DNA of 64,000 nt from Deferribacteres bacterium (GTDB lineage Bacteria; Zhuqueibacterota; Zhuqueibacteria; Zhuqueibacterales; Geothermadaptataceae): assembly GCA_020633655.1 (NCBI GenBank), contig JACKDF010000007.1:1-64000 (forward strand), written 5' to 3'. Positions 36,110 to 44,602 of the stretch are shown here, piece after piece (positions within the stretch are counted from its first letter, which is position 1; every line of letters begins with the position of its first letter). The notes below the pieces were generated by a model. That model was not told the origin of the DNA. It saw only the letters and a program-made list of their open reading frames with translations, and searched no databases. The translations under genes and the position numbers were made by a program.

Positions 36110-36871
36110 ATGCAAAAAGCAAAAAGATTATTTTATCATGTTGAACAATTTAGCCGGATGGTTGGAAGCACAATCATCAATCTTCCTGCGTTTATACGGT
36201 ATCACCGGTCAACCCTTGACCAGATGAACCATCTAGGTTATGCATCCATATTCCTTGTGATGGCTGCCTCGATTATGATTGGTATGGTGCTGGCACTTGA
36301 GTGGGGAAAAAAACTGGAACTATTCGGTGCCAAACTGCTCATGGGACGTATTATTTCCATCGCCGTCATTCGTGAAACCGGCCCGCTGATTACCGGATTA
36401 ATGCTATCAGGGCGTGTTGGTGCAAGCATCGCGGCCGAACTGGGAAGCATGAAACAAAGTGAGCAGTTAGATGCCATGCGTGCTATGGGCGCCGATCCAA
36501 TACCAAGACTTATCGTACCGCGCATTGCTGCCACAATGATTACTTTCGTTCCCCTGGTTGCAATTGCCGATGCAATCGCTATTATTGGTGGATGGATTGC
36601 CGCTGTAGTTTGGCTACAAACCGATAGCACACATTTTTGGATATCCGCGCTTGATGGTCTGTTTTTTAAAGATTTGACTATCGGATTGATAAAGCCGTTT
36701 TTCATGGGATTTACGATCGCTTCAATAAGCTGCTATTATGGCATTTCCACGTATGGTGGAGCGGAAGGAGTCGGCCGTTCGGCCACCAGGGCGGTGATGG
36801 CATGCTCACTGGCTATATTATTTATGGATTTTCTGATATCAAAATTTATTCTGGCATTTTTCTACGCATAA
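36110..36871 (+). CDS. mlaE: MlaE-family ABC transporter permease
   Basis: A 253-residue inner-membrane permease of the Mla phospholipid transport system, which maintains outer-membrane lipid asymmetry. Five to six hydrophobic segments (about 45-70, 90-115, 140-180, 195-225, 230-250) surround the conserved block ETGPLITGLMLSGRVGASI followed by AAELGSMKQSEQLDAM. The ATPase follows after 4 nt and the MCE protein after that, so this is a complete inner-membrane MlaFED core. Periplasmic MlaC and outer-membrane MlaA are not seen here. Confidence 0.93.
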   Translation: MQKAKRLFYHVEQFSRMVGSTIINLPAFIRYHRSTLDQMNHLGYASIFLVMAASIMIGMVLALEWGKKLELFGAKLLMGRIISIAVIRETGPLITGLMLSGRVGASIAAELGSMKQSEQLDAMRAMGADPIPRLIVPRIAATMITFVPLVAIADAIAIIGGWIAAVVWLQTDSTHFWISALDGLFFKDLTIGLIKPFFMGFTIASISCYYGISTYGGAEGVGRSATRAVMACSLAILFMDFLISKFILAFFYA

Positions 36872-36875
36872 ATAT

Positions 36876-37619
36876 ATGGAAAATAACAAACCGGACAATG
36901 TCATCACCGTTGAAGACCTGAGTTTTACCTATGGTAATGAGATGGTCCTTGACTCTCTGAACTTGAGCGTTAACAAAGGTGAAACACTGGTTATTCTCGG
37001 AGGAAGCGGTGCTGGAAAAAGCACGCTGCTTCGATTGATTATCGCATTAATTCGACCTACACGTGGGCGGCTAACAGTCTTTGATAAAGACATAAATTTG
37101 TTGTCTGAACGACAGTTGCGTCCCATGCGCAGCCGGATGGGATTCGTCTTTCAGGGTGGGGCCCTTTTTGATTCGATAACAGTTGCTGAGAATGTCGGTT
37201 ACGCATTGCGGATAAATAATCCTCGCATATCAGAGTCTGAATTCAAAAAAACAGTCATGGATATTCTGGATTATGTCGAAATGACGGAATTTTATTCGTC
37301 CTATCCGGCCGATCTTTCCGGCGGACAACGCAAACGTATTGCAATCGCAAGAGCAACGATTACCCATCCCGAGATAATTTTATATGACGAACCGACATCT
37401 GGCCTTGATCCAATCGTATCAAAACGCATTAATCAGTTAATTAACCGGTTACGGATCGAGCAAAATATCACCTCAATCGTAGTAACACATATTCTGCAGG
37501 ATGCTTTCGAGGTGGCCACACGATTGGTCATGTTAAAAAATGGTCGCCTGGTATTCGAAGGACAGTCCGATGATTTATTGCTTTCGAAAGACCCTTATGT
37601 ACAGCAATTTGTAAGGTAA
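36876..37619 (+). CDS. mlaF: MlaF-family ABC transporter ATPase
   Basis: A 247-residue ATP-binding subunit that powers lipid movement with MlaE and MlaD. Walker A GGSGAGKST (near residue 47), signature LSGGQRKRIAIARA, Walker B IILYDEPTSGLDP and the switch His in VVTHILQDA are intact. The Q-loop reads FVFQGGALFDSITV, typical of this subfamily. It sits between mlaE and mlaD with gaps of 4 and 10 nt. Confidence 0.95.
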   Translation: MENNKPDNVITVEDLSFTYGNEMVLDSLNLSVNKGETLVILGGSGAGKSTLLRLIIALIRPTRGRLTVFDKDINLLSERQLRPMRSRMGFVFQGGALFDSITVAENVGYALRINNPRISESEFKKTVMDILDYVEMTEFYSSYPADLSGGQRKRIAIARATITHPEIILYDEPTSGLDPIVSKRINQLINRLRIEQNITSIVVTHILQDAFEVATRLVMLKNGRLVFEGQSDDLLLSKDPYVQQFVR

Positions 37620-37629
37620 GGATTAAAAT

Positions 37630-38595
37630 ATGAGTGACAAAAACAATTTGAAATGGAAAGACGTCCGCGTCGGTATATTTATTTTCGTCGGAATGGCGTT
37701 TATGCTTTTCATTGTCATGATCGTTGGAACGAATACGAGAAAATTTACATCGAAATACACATTGCATACGTTTGTCCCCAACGTAATTAGCCTGAATCCG
37801 GGAGCGTACATCACAATCGCGGGAATTAAGGCCGGTACCATTGGCGATTTTGATTACACGACTCGTGATGGCCAATTTGGTGTTCATATTTCACTCTTTA
37901 TCGAACACAAATTCAAAAAATGGGTAACGACGAGCAGTCGAGCGACGATCAAAACACTGGGTATGCTTGGTGATAAATATGTTGAAATCAGCCTCGGACG
38001 TGAGCACGAAGAACCCCTCGAAGACAACGCCTTTATCCCTTCAAATCCGCCGTTTGATTTCGAATCATTGTTGCCTGAAGCAGAAAAAGCGGCGCATACG
38101 ATTCCACGCGTCCTGGAATCCCTGGAAACATTATTACATAAACTACAATCCGGTCCGGGAACTTTTGCGACAATATTAAACGATTCTTTGACCTCACATA
38201 ACTTTTCATCCAGTGTAGCAGGCCTTTCTGATCTGACGCATTCTCTGAATAAATCTCAAGGAAGTTTTGGAAAATTTGTGCGACAGCCAGAGTTGTATAA
38301 CAATCTGGAAAGCCTGACAAAAAGTCTCGATCAAATTTTGAAAAAAATTGATCAGGGTGAGGGAACACTCGGAAAATTAATCTCCGATTCAACCGTTCAT
38401 GAAAACCTGGAACATGCCACAGCTAATGCCGATTCCATTCTTGGTAAAATAAATGCCGGACGCGGTACAGCAGGAAAGCTCATAAATGATGAGGCGGCTT
38501 ACCAAAACCTTGAAGGCATATTAAATGAGCTCAATCTTATTTTACAGGACATGAAAAAATACCCGCAAAAATATTTTAAAATCGAAGTGTTTTAA
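37630..38595 (+). CDS. mlaD: MlaD-like MCE-domain protein with C-terminal repeats
   Basis: A 321-residue protein anchored by one N-terminal membrane helix (about 12-36) with a periplasmic MCE domain at about 42-125 (TFVPNVISLNPGAYITIAG; TLGMLGDKYVEIS). MCE hexamers form a lipid channel between membranes. The rest is helical and holds about three copies of a GxGTxGKLIxDxxxxxNL motif (GPGTFATILND, GEGTLGKLISD, GRGTAGKLIND), which probably line up as a long periplasmic needle. The protein is longer than E. coli MlaD (183 aa). It is the last gene of the mla set; a terminator follows. Confidence 0.92.
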   Translation: MSDKNNLKWKDVRVGIFIFVGMAFMLFIVMIVGTNTRKFTSKYTLHTFVPNVISLNPGAYITIAGIKAGTIGDFDYTTRDGQFGVHISLFIEHKFKKWVTTSSRATIKTLGMLGDKYVEISLGREHEEPLEDNAFIPSNPPFDFESLLPEAEKAAHTIPRVLESLETLLHKLQSGPGTFATILNDSLTSHNFSSSVAGLSDLTHSLNKSQGSFGKFVRQPELYNNLESLTKSLDQILKKIDQGEGTLGKLISDSTVHENLEHATANADSILGKINAGRGTAGKLINDEAAYQNLEGILNELNLILQDMKKYPQKYFKIEVF

Positions 38596-38609
38596 AAAAT
38601 AGACTTGCC

Positions 38610-38636
38610 AAAAGCCCCGTATGGGGCTTTTTTTTG
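38610..38636 (+). terminator. Rho-independent terminator after mlaD
   Basis: AAAAGCCCC and GGGGCTTTT flank a GTAT loop and run into eight T. It is 15 nt behind the mlaD stop. Confidence 0.93.
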
Positions 38637-38691
38637 CTGTTTCTCTGCATTTTGCACTATAAAATTTGTGTATGTGGAAATCTTATTGAAG

Positions 38692-39627
38692 ATGAGAATG
38701 AGGCATTTAGCCAAATTTATTGTTTCCTGGTTTCTTGTGATTGATGCGTTCACAACAGCCTCAGCACAGGAAATCAATGCAAGCGACTTGCTGCATCACG
38801 TGGCAACTCTTTCAGCAGATTCATTGGCAGGCCGGCAAACGGGAACGATTGGAGCTGCAAAAGCCCGAGCTTACATCATACAGCAGTTTAAGCGCATCAA
38901 ACTTGAGCCTGTTTTTGCAAATTTTGAACAAAAATTTGAGTTCCCGATCATACAAAACAGCCAGAATGTAATTGTGACTGGCTGCAATTTAATAGGGAAA
39001 ATTTCAGGCAAGCGGAAAATTGGCACAATCCTGATCTCGGCACATTACGATCATCTGGGAATCATGGATGGACAAATTTATAACGGCGCCGATGATAATG
39101 CGTCAGGAGTTGCTGCTTTACTCGAAATTGCGCACTATTTTTCTCAAAACCAACCAGGGCATGATTTTGTTTTTTGCGCCTTCGATGCAGAGGAACAAAA
39201 CTTTGCCGGATCAAAATATTTTGTTGCAAATCGACCTTTTAGTATAAAATCTATCGATTTGAATGTCAATTTAGATATGATCAGCATTAACCCAGTGAAA
39301 ACCTTGTATATCGCAGGTGCTTTTCACTACCCATTTTTAGAAACTCTTCTTAGGGACCAAGTGAACTCAGAAAAAGCTATCAAGGTCGTGTGGGGCCATG
39401 ACAAGCCTGAATTGGGTAAAGATGACTGGACTTTTTTATCCGATCATGCTGCGTTTCATCGCGATCACATACCATTTTTATACTTTGGTGTTGAAGATCA
39501 TCAACATAACCACAAGCCCAGCGATATTTTTGAAAATATTAATCAGGATTTTTTTCTGGAAGCGAGTGAGTTTATCCTCTCCTCACTCGTTGTGATTGAT
39601 AATAAATTCGTAAAAAATATGCACTAA
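38692..39627 (+). CDS. Exported M28-family zinc aminopeptidase
   Basis: A 311-residue peptidase with signal peptide (MRMRHLAKFIVSWFLVIDAFTTASAQ). It should remove N-terminal residues from peptides in the periplasm or outside. The M28 site is clear: HYDHLG (zinc His), GADDNASGVAAL (bridging Asp), FCAFDAEEQNFAGS (catalytic Glu and zinc Glu), NLDMI (zinc Asp) and the late FLSDHAAFH. I start at ATG 38692; the frame is open upstream but that part overlaps the mlaD terminator. No sorting domain is attached. Confidence 0.9.
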   Translation: MRMRHLAKFIVSWFLVIDAFTTASAQEINASDLLHHVATLSADSLAGRQTGTIGAAKARAYIIQQFKRIKLEPVFANFEQKFEFPIIQNSQNVIVTGCNLIGKISGKRKIGTILISAHYDHLGIMDGQIYNGADDNASGVAALLEIAHYFSQNQPGHDFVFCAFDAEEQNFAGSKYFVANRPFSIKSIDLNVNLDMISINPVKTLYIAGAFHYPFLETLLRDQVNSEKAIKVVWGHDKPELGKDDWTFLSDHAAFHRDHIPFLYFGVEDHQHNHKPSDIFENINQDFFLEASEFILSSLVVIDNKFVKNMH

Positions 39628-39643
39628 GATTTTAGATTTCCAG

Positions 39644-39727
39644 CCTGCTTTTTTGATGCAATGCTCTCGGTGAGCGATGGACAGGGGATATCCCCTGCCC
39701 AATCTTGATGTTTATAAATTATGCAGG
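39644..39727 (+). repeat. Palindromic intergenic repeat, copy D
   Basis: The best-preserved copy, 84 bp: CCTGCTTTTTTGATGCAATGC, spacer, perfect core palindrome around GGGGATATCCCC (39683-39694), CTGCCCAATCTTGAT, then TTTATAAATTATGCAGG. CCTGC and GCAGG close the ends. It lies 17 nt after the M28 peptidase stop. Confidence 0.85.
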
Positions 39728-39813
39728 ATACGAAAAAATTTTTCTCATTGCATTCGAGTCCACTTGTTGCCTAAATTTACTGGTAAAAAGAATAATTCAT
39801 GGAGGTGTGAATC

Positions 39814-40764
39814 ATGTTTCCCGTTTCAATGGAAGATATCCATCTTGCAGCGGAAAGAATTCGGCCTTACGCTCATCATACGCCAATCTTCACTTCGCAG
39901 ACGCTGAATAAATTGGCAGGGGCTTCTGTCTTTTTAAAATGCGAAAATTTTCAGAAAGTAGGCGCCTTTAAATTTCGTGGTGCATGCAATGCAGTCTTCT
40001 CATTAACTGACAAAGAAGCCCAGCGGGGAGTAGCGACACACTCCTCAGGCAACCATGCCGCCGCCCTGGCGCTGGCAGCGGATATTCGTGGGATTCCAGC
40101 ACACATTGTCATGCCTGAAAATGCACCGGAGGTCAAAAAACATGCGGTGCAAAACTATGGTGGGCAAATAACATTTTGTGAAAATTCCCTCACCGCACGC
40201 GAATCAACATTGGCAAAACTTGTCGATAAATGCGGTGCGACAATTATTCATCCTTACAATGACTACAGAATAATTACTGGACAAGCGACGGCTACCGCTG
40301 AACTGCTACAGGATGTACCAATGCCCGAGTATCTTCTTGCGCCGGTTGGAGGCGGGGGTTTGCTCAGTGGCACTGCATTATCAGCGCATTATTTGTCCCC
40401 CAAAACGAAGGTCATCGGAGTCGAGCCTGCGGGGGCGGATGATGCATACAAATCTTTTAAAACGGGCAAATTGCATCCTTCGGTTTCACCCAAAACCATT
40501 GCAGATGGGCTGTTGACTTCCCTGGGTGAGAAAACTTTCACCTGTATAAGGAATCATGTTTTTGATATAGTCACTGTTGAAGAAGATGAAATACGCGGAG
40601 CGATGCATTTCGTATGGGAACGCATGAAAATCATCATTGAACCTTCCTCAGCCGTTCCAGTGGCTGCCGTACTTTACCATAAAATTCCCTGCAAAGATAA
40701 ACGCGTCGGAGTCATTATTTCTGGCGGCAATGTGGACTTAAAAAATTTACCCTGGCATAATTAA
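39814..40764 (+). CDS. Threonine dehydratase / serine racemase-like PLP enzyme
   Basis: A 316-residue fold-type II pyridoxal-phosphate enzyme. The PLP Lys lies in GAFKFRGA near residue 54; HSSGNHAAALALAA, the phosphate-binding VGGGGLLSG and a late ISGGNVDL are typical of IlvA/TdcB/serine racemase. No C-terminal ACT-like regulatory domain is present, so it resembles catabolic threonine dehydratase or serine racemase rather than biosynthetic IlvA. GGAGGTG gives a good ribosome site at 39801-39807. Substrate choice between threonine and serine is open. Confidence 0.9.
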   Translation: MFPVSMEDIHLAAERIRPYAHHTPIFTSQTLNKLAGASVFLKCENFQKVGAFKFRGACNAVFSLTDKEAQRGVATHSSGNHAAALALAADIRGIPAHIVMPENAPEVKKHAVQNYGGQITFCENSLTARESTLAKLVDKCGATIIHPYNDYRIITGQATATAELLQDVPMPEYLLAPVGGGGLLSGTALSAHYLSPKTKVIGVEPAGADDAYKSFKTGKLHPSVSPKTIADGLLTSLGEKTFTCIRNHVFDIVTVEEDEIRGAMHFVWERMKIIIEPSSAVPVAAVLYHKIPCKDKRVGVIISGGNVDLKNLPWHN

Positions 40765-40773
40765 TTCAATAAA

Positions 40774-42045
40774 ATGAAATTTGATCAATACGATATCACC
40801 CCCGAAATAAAAAATAATTTGCAGCGATTGCATTTTAAAAAACCAACAGATATCCAGTTCAAGGCCATTCCTTCCATTTTGAATGGTGAAGATGTACTCG
40901 CAGTCGCACAAACGGGAACCGGAAAAACTGCTGCTTTCGCTATTCCGGTAATCGATCTTATCCATCGATTTAAAACAAGCCGTCGCTCAACCGGCATTCA
41001 ATGTATTGTCATGGTGCCAACACGAGAGCTGGCACTGCAAATTGGTGGTGTTTTCAATAAATTAGCCAAACACACAAAAGTTAAAACATTTGCTGTTTAT
41101 GGTGGTGTTGAACAGGATGCACAGATTCAAAAACTGCAGGATGGTATCGATGTGCTCATCGCGACACCGGGAAGGATGTTCGATCTCATTCATCAAAAAT
41201 ACCTCAAGCTCGACAACATTAAAATTCTCATTCTCGATGAAGCCGACCGTATGCTTGATCTCGGTTTCATTGATGATCTGAAATTCATAAAGAAATTGCT
41301 GAAAACACAACATCAAACATTGTTTTTCTCTGCGACGATTAACCGCGAAATTAAAAAGCTGGCATTTTCACAAGTCAATAGCAACGCGATTCGAATTCAA
41401 ATTTCGCCCAAAGATCCTGTATCGAAAAACGTTTCCCATTTTGTTATGTTTGTTGAGATGGACGACAAACGCCATTTTTTAGAACGATTTATTAAGGAAA
41501 ACCCGGATCGTAAAATCATTGTTTTTGTGCGAACGCGTGTGCGTGCCGAACGTGTGGCCAAAGCGATGGAACGGGTTGGTATCGCAACCAGCACGCTGCA
41601 TGGCGATAAAGAACAGGAAAAACGTACGGATGTAATGGATGCATTTCGGGAAAGTAAACACGGAGTACTCGTTGCAACCGATGTGAGTGCACGGGGAATT
41701 GATGTGCCTGATGTGAAGTACGTGATAAATTATGACTTGCCGGATGTTGCAGAAAATTATGTGCACCGTGTGGGACGCACCGGTCGTGGATTCAACAAAG
41801 GGATTGCAATTTCTTTTTGCAGTACCGGCGAAAAACCCTTGTTGAAGGAAATCGAAAGTTTGGTGACAAAAAAAATCGAAACGATCAACATAAGTAAAAA
41901 GAATTACTCCTTTACAGTTTCCCATGGTGATGGTTTGGATTCTCTGCAAAAGCTCATTGATGAAAATGAAATTTTGCCAAGAAAAAAAGTGAAAAAGAAG
42001 ATCAAAAAACCAAAGAAAACAAAGAAAACAAAGAGATCAAAATAA
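40774..42045 (+). CDS. DEAD-box RNA helicase (RhlE-like)
   Basis: A 423-residue ATP-dependent RNA helicase. All motifs are seen: Q motif (FKKPTDIQFKAIPSIL), AQTGTGKT, PTRELALQ, ATPGR, DEAD, SATI, TDVSARGIDVPDV and HRVGRTGR. The last 25 residues are almost only Lys, Pro and Thr, a basic tail thought to bind RNA in this group. It probably acts in ribosome assembly or RNA decay, often important in cold growth. It begins 9 nt after the dehydratase and deoC follows after 8 nt, so all may be read together. Confidence 0.95.
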   Translation: MKFDQYDITPEIKNNLQRLHFKKPTDIQFKAIPSILNGEDVLAVAQTGTGKTAAFAIPVIDLIHRFKTSRRSTGIQCIVMVPTRELALQIGGVFNKLAKHTKVKTFAVYGGVEQDAQIQKLQDGIDVLIATPGRMFDLIHQKYLKLDNIKILILDEADRMLDLGFIDDLKFIKKLLKTQHQTLFFSATINREIKKLAFSQVNSNAIRIQISPKDPVSKNVSHFVMFVEMDDKRHFLERFIKENPDRKIIVFVRTRVRAERVAKAMERVGIATSTLHGDKEQEKRTDVMDAFRESKHGVLVATDVSARGIDVPDVKYVINYDLPDVAENYVHRVGRTGRGFNKGIAISFCSTGEKPLLKEIESLVTKKIETINISKKNYSFTVSHGDGLDSLQKLIDENEILPRKKVKKKIKKPKKTKKTKRSK

Positions 42046-42053
42046 GGTTTATT

Positions 42054-43016
42054 ATGCAACGGATAATTTCACTTCAAAATCACAATGGAGAGAAGGTGAG
42101 CATTGCCTCGCCACCAATCGATGCTGTGATGCTACACGAAAGGGCCGATTCTTTCACCAAGCGGAGTGTAAAGAAACAATCCAAAATGGATGCCCTTTAC
42201 AAATGTATTGAAATGATTGACCTGACAACTCTGGAAGGTGCGGACACCGTTGGGAAAGTCAAGCAGTTATGCAGCAAGGCACGGTTTCCAATTACAACGG
42301 AACTTGCCGATGAGTTAGCCGGCCTTCCAAATTATAAACCGATACCTCAGGTCGCTGCCGTTTGTGTTTATCCGTCTATGGTGCAAACAGCCAAAGATGC
42401 GTTGCGCGGCACCACGATAAAAGTAGCGTCGGTCGCTACGGCTTTTCCTGCTGGACAAATCCCCCTGAAAACTCGTCTTCAGGATGTAAAAGATGCCGTC
42501 TCAGCCGGTGCGGATGAAATAGATATGGTCATCAATCGGGGTGCATTTCTTGCTGGTGATTATCAGACGGTTTTTGATGAAATCGAGCAAGTGAAAGCAG
42601 CTTGCGACAAAGCGCATTTGAAAGTCATTCTTGAAACCGGCGAGTTGAGTACCTACGACAAAGTACGACTTGCTTCCGAAATTGCTATGGAGGCAGGTGC
42701 CGATTTTATTAAAACATCAACAGGAAAAGTTTCTCCTGCAGCAACCATACCTGTTACTCTTGTCATGTTGCAAGCCATCCTCGATTTTTATGATCGAACC
42801 GGAAAAATTATTGGTATGAAACCGGCAGGAGGGATTCGTAATGCAAAACAAGCCATTCATTATCTTGTGATGGTGAATGAAGTTATGGGACCACGATGGC
42901 TTACCCCGGATCTGTTCCGCTTTGGTGCCAGCAGTTTGCTGAATGATATTTTGAAGCAAATTTATAAGCAAGTCACCGGAAGGTATGCTTACGATAAATC
43001 ATTTTCGCTTGATTGA
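42054..43016 (+). CDS. deoC: Deoxyribose-phosphate aldolase, long form
   Basis: A 320-residue aldolase that splits 2-deoxyribose 5-phosphate to acetaldehyde and glyceraldehyde 3-phosphate. The Schiff-base Lys is in DFIKTSTGKVSP, and GMKPAGGIR holds the second Lys. An Asp lies in ADEIDMVINRGAF. It has an N-terminal extension of about 65 residues compared with E. coli DeoC, which makes it similar in length to animal DERA. The two ALDH-type genes behind it would oxidise the acetaldehyde produced, so the three form a plausible deoxyribose-use unit. Confidence 0.94.
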   Translation: MQRIISLQNHNGEKVSIASPPIDAVMLHERADSFTKRSVKKQSKMDALYKCIEMIDLTTLEGADTVGKVKQLCSKARFPITTELADELAGLPNYKPIPQVAAVCVYPSMVQTAKDALRGTTIKVASVATAFPAGQIPLKTRLQDVKDAVSAGADEIDMVINRGAFLAGDYQTVFDEIEQVKAACDKAHLKVILETGELSTYDKVRLASEIAMEAGADFIKTSTGKVSPAATIPVTLVMLQAILDFYDRTGKIIGMKPAGGIRNAKQAIHYLVMVNEVMGPRWLTPDLFRFGASSLLNDILKQIYKQVTGRYAYDKSFSLD

Positions 43017-43111
43017 GCAGCAACTTTTATGAGCACAACAAAAAAACGACTACCGAGATCAGATGGATAAGCGCGATCTTCAATTTGTAAATTGAGCTCA
43101 AAGGATAGTGT

Positions 43112-44602
43112 ATGAATAAAACAATTTCAGCAAATAATAAAAAGAATGCAGGTGAGACAGATTTTGTTTTCGATTATTCACCAGCACTGGAATCAACAGA
43201 CATGGTTAAGATAAACAAACAGAACAAGTTATTCATCAATGGAAAATGGACTTCTGGCAAAAGTGGTAAATTTTTCGACACCATTAATCCTGCAAACGGG
43301 GAAAAGTTGGCGGAACTAACGGAGGCGAATGCCGAAGACGTGGATCGCGCTGTCAAAGCTGCACGCAAAGCATTTGAGGGTTCCTGGTCGAAACTCGCTC
43401 CAAAGCAACGCGGACGTTATCTCTTTCGCATCGCCCGAATTATTCAGGAGCGCTCGCGAGAGATTGCGGTTTTGGAAACCATGGATAATGGTAAACCCAT
43501 CAAAGAAAGCCGCGATTTTGATATCCCCCAGGTGGCCGCACACTTTTTCTACTATGCGGGCTGGGCGGATAAGTTGGAATATTTATTTAACGGCCGAAAT
43601 GTTTCTCCTATTGGCGTTGCGGGGCAAATCATTCCATGGAATTTTCCCTTACTTATGGCTGCATGGAAAATTGCCCCGGCACTTGCAGCAGGTAATTGTG
43701 TTGTACTAAAACCCGCAGAAACAACTTCGCTGACTGCATTGTTGCTCGGGGAAATTATTGAGGAAGCAGGCGTGCCACCAGGTGTGGTGAATATTATTAC
43801 CGGAGCCGGCGCCACCGGTGCTGCCCTGGTCAATCATCCGGACGTTAACAAAATTGCCTTTACAGGAAGCACAGAAGTCGGGAAAATTATTGCCCGAAGC
43901 ACCGTTAACACAGCGAAAAAATTAACACTGGAATTAGGTGGAAAATCGGCTCATATCGTTTATGAAGATGCGGCATTGGATCAGGCCGTGGAATCTGTTG
44001 TTAATGGAATTTATTTTAATCAGGGACATGTGTGTTGCGCTGGTTCCCGTCTTCTGGTTGAAGAATCGATCGCGGATATTTTCGTTACGAAATTAAAAAG
44101 GAGGATGACCAGTTTACGTGTCGGTGATCCGCTGGATAAAAATACCGATGTTGGTGCGATCAATTCCGCTGGAGAATTAAAAAAGATTAAAGGATTGATT
44201 GCCAATGCCATCGAAGACGGAATCGAATACTATGAGCCTGAAGCAACGACGCTACCGCAAAAAGGTTATTATTTAAAACCTTGTTTCTTTAACAATGTTG
44301 CTGCAAGTGCCACAATATGTCGCCGTGAAATATTTGGCCCCGTGTTGGCGATTCAAACTTTCCGCACACCCGAGGAAGCCATCCAAAAAGCCAATGACAC
44401 AACTTATGGACTTGCCGCAGGCATTTGGTCCGAAAAAGGATCCAAAATTCATAAAACTGCACAAGCACTGAAGGCTGGCGTGATTTGGGCAAACACCTAT
44501 AACAAATTTGATCCATCGAGTCCGTTTGGTGGCTATAACGAGAGTGGTTGGGGACGCGAAGGTGGTCGACATGGACTTTTGCCTTATGTGGAGGTGAAAT
44601 AA
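43112..44602 (+). CDS. NAD(P)-dependent aldehyde dehydrogenase
   Basis: A 496-residue ALDH-superfamily enzyme with all catalytic parts: IIPWNFPLLMAAWKIAPALAA-type cofactor start (IPWNFP), FTGSTEVGKII, catalytic Glu in TLELGGKSAH (near 274) and catalytic Cys in GHVCCAGSR (near 308). The sequence closest in style is the ALDH1/2-like class, fitting acetaldehyde or similar substrates. The first 35 residues are an extension before LFINGKWTSGKSG. The stop overlaps the next ALDH-like gene by 1 nt. Being between deoC and that gene suggests acetaldehyde oxidation. Confidence 0.94.
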   Translation: MNKTISANNKKNAGETDFVFDYSPALESTDMVKINKQNKLFINGKWTSGKSGKFFDTINPANGEKLAELTEANAEDVDRAVKAARKAFEGSWSKLAPKQRGRYLFRIARIIQERSREIAVLETMDNGKPIKESRDFDIPQVAAHFFYYAGWADKLEYLFNGRNVSPIGVAGQIIPWNFPLLMAAWKIAPALAAGNCVVLKPAETTSLTALLLGEIIEEAGVPPGVVNIITGAGATGAALVNHPDVNKIAFTGSTEVGKIIARSTVNTAKKLTLELGGKSAHIVYEDAALDQAVESVVNGIYFNQGHVCCAGSRLLVEESIADIFVTKLKRRMTSLRVGDPLDKNTDVGAINSAGELKKIKGLIANAIEDGIEYYEPEATTLPQKGYYLKPCFFNNVAASATICRREIFGPVLAIQTFRTPEEAIQKANDTTYGLAAGIWSEKGSKIHKTAQALKAGVIWANTYNKFDPSSPFGGYNESGWGREGGRHGLLPYVEVK

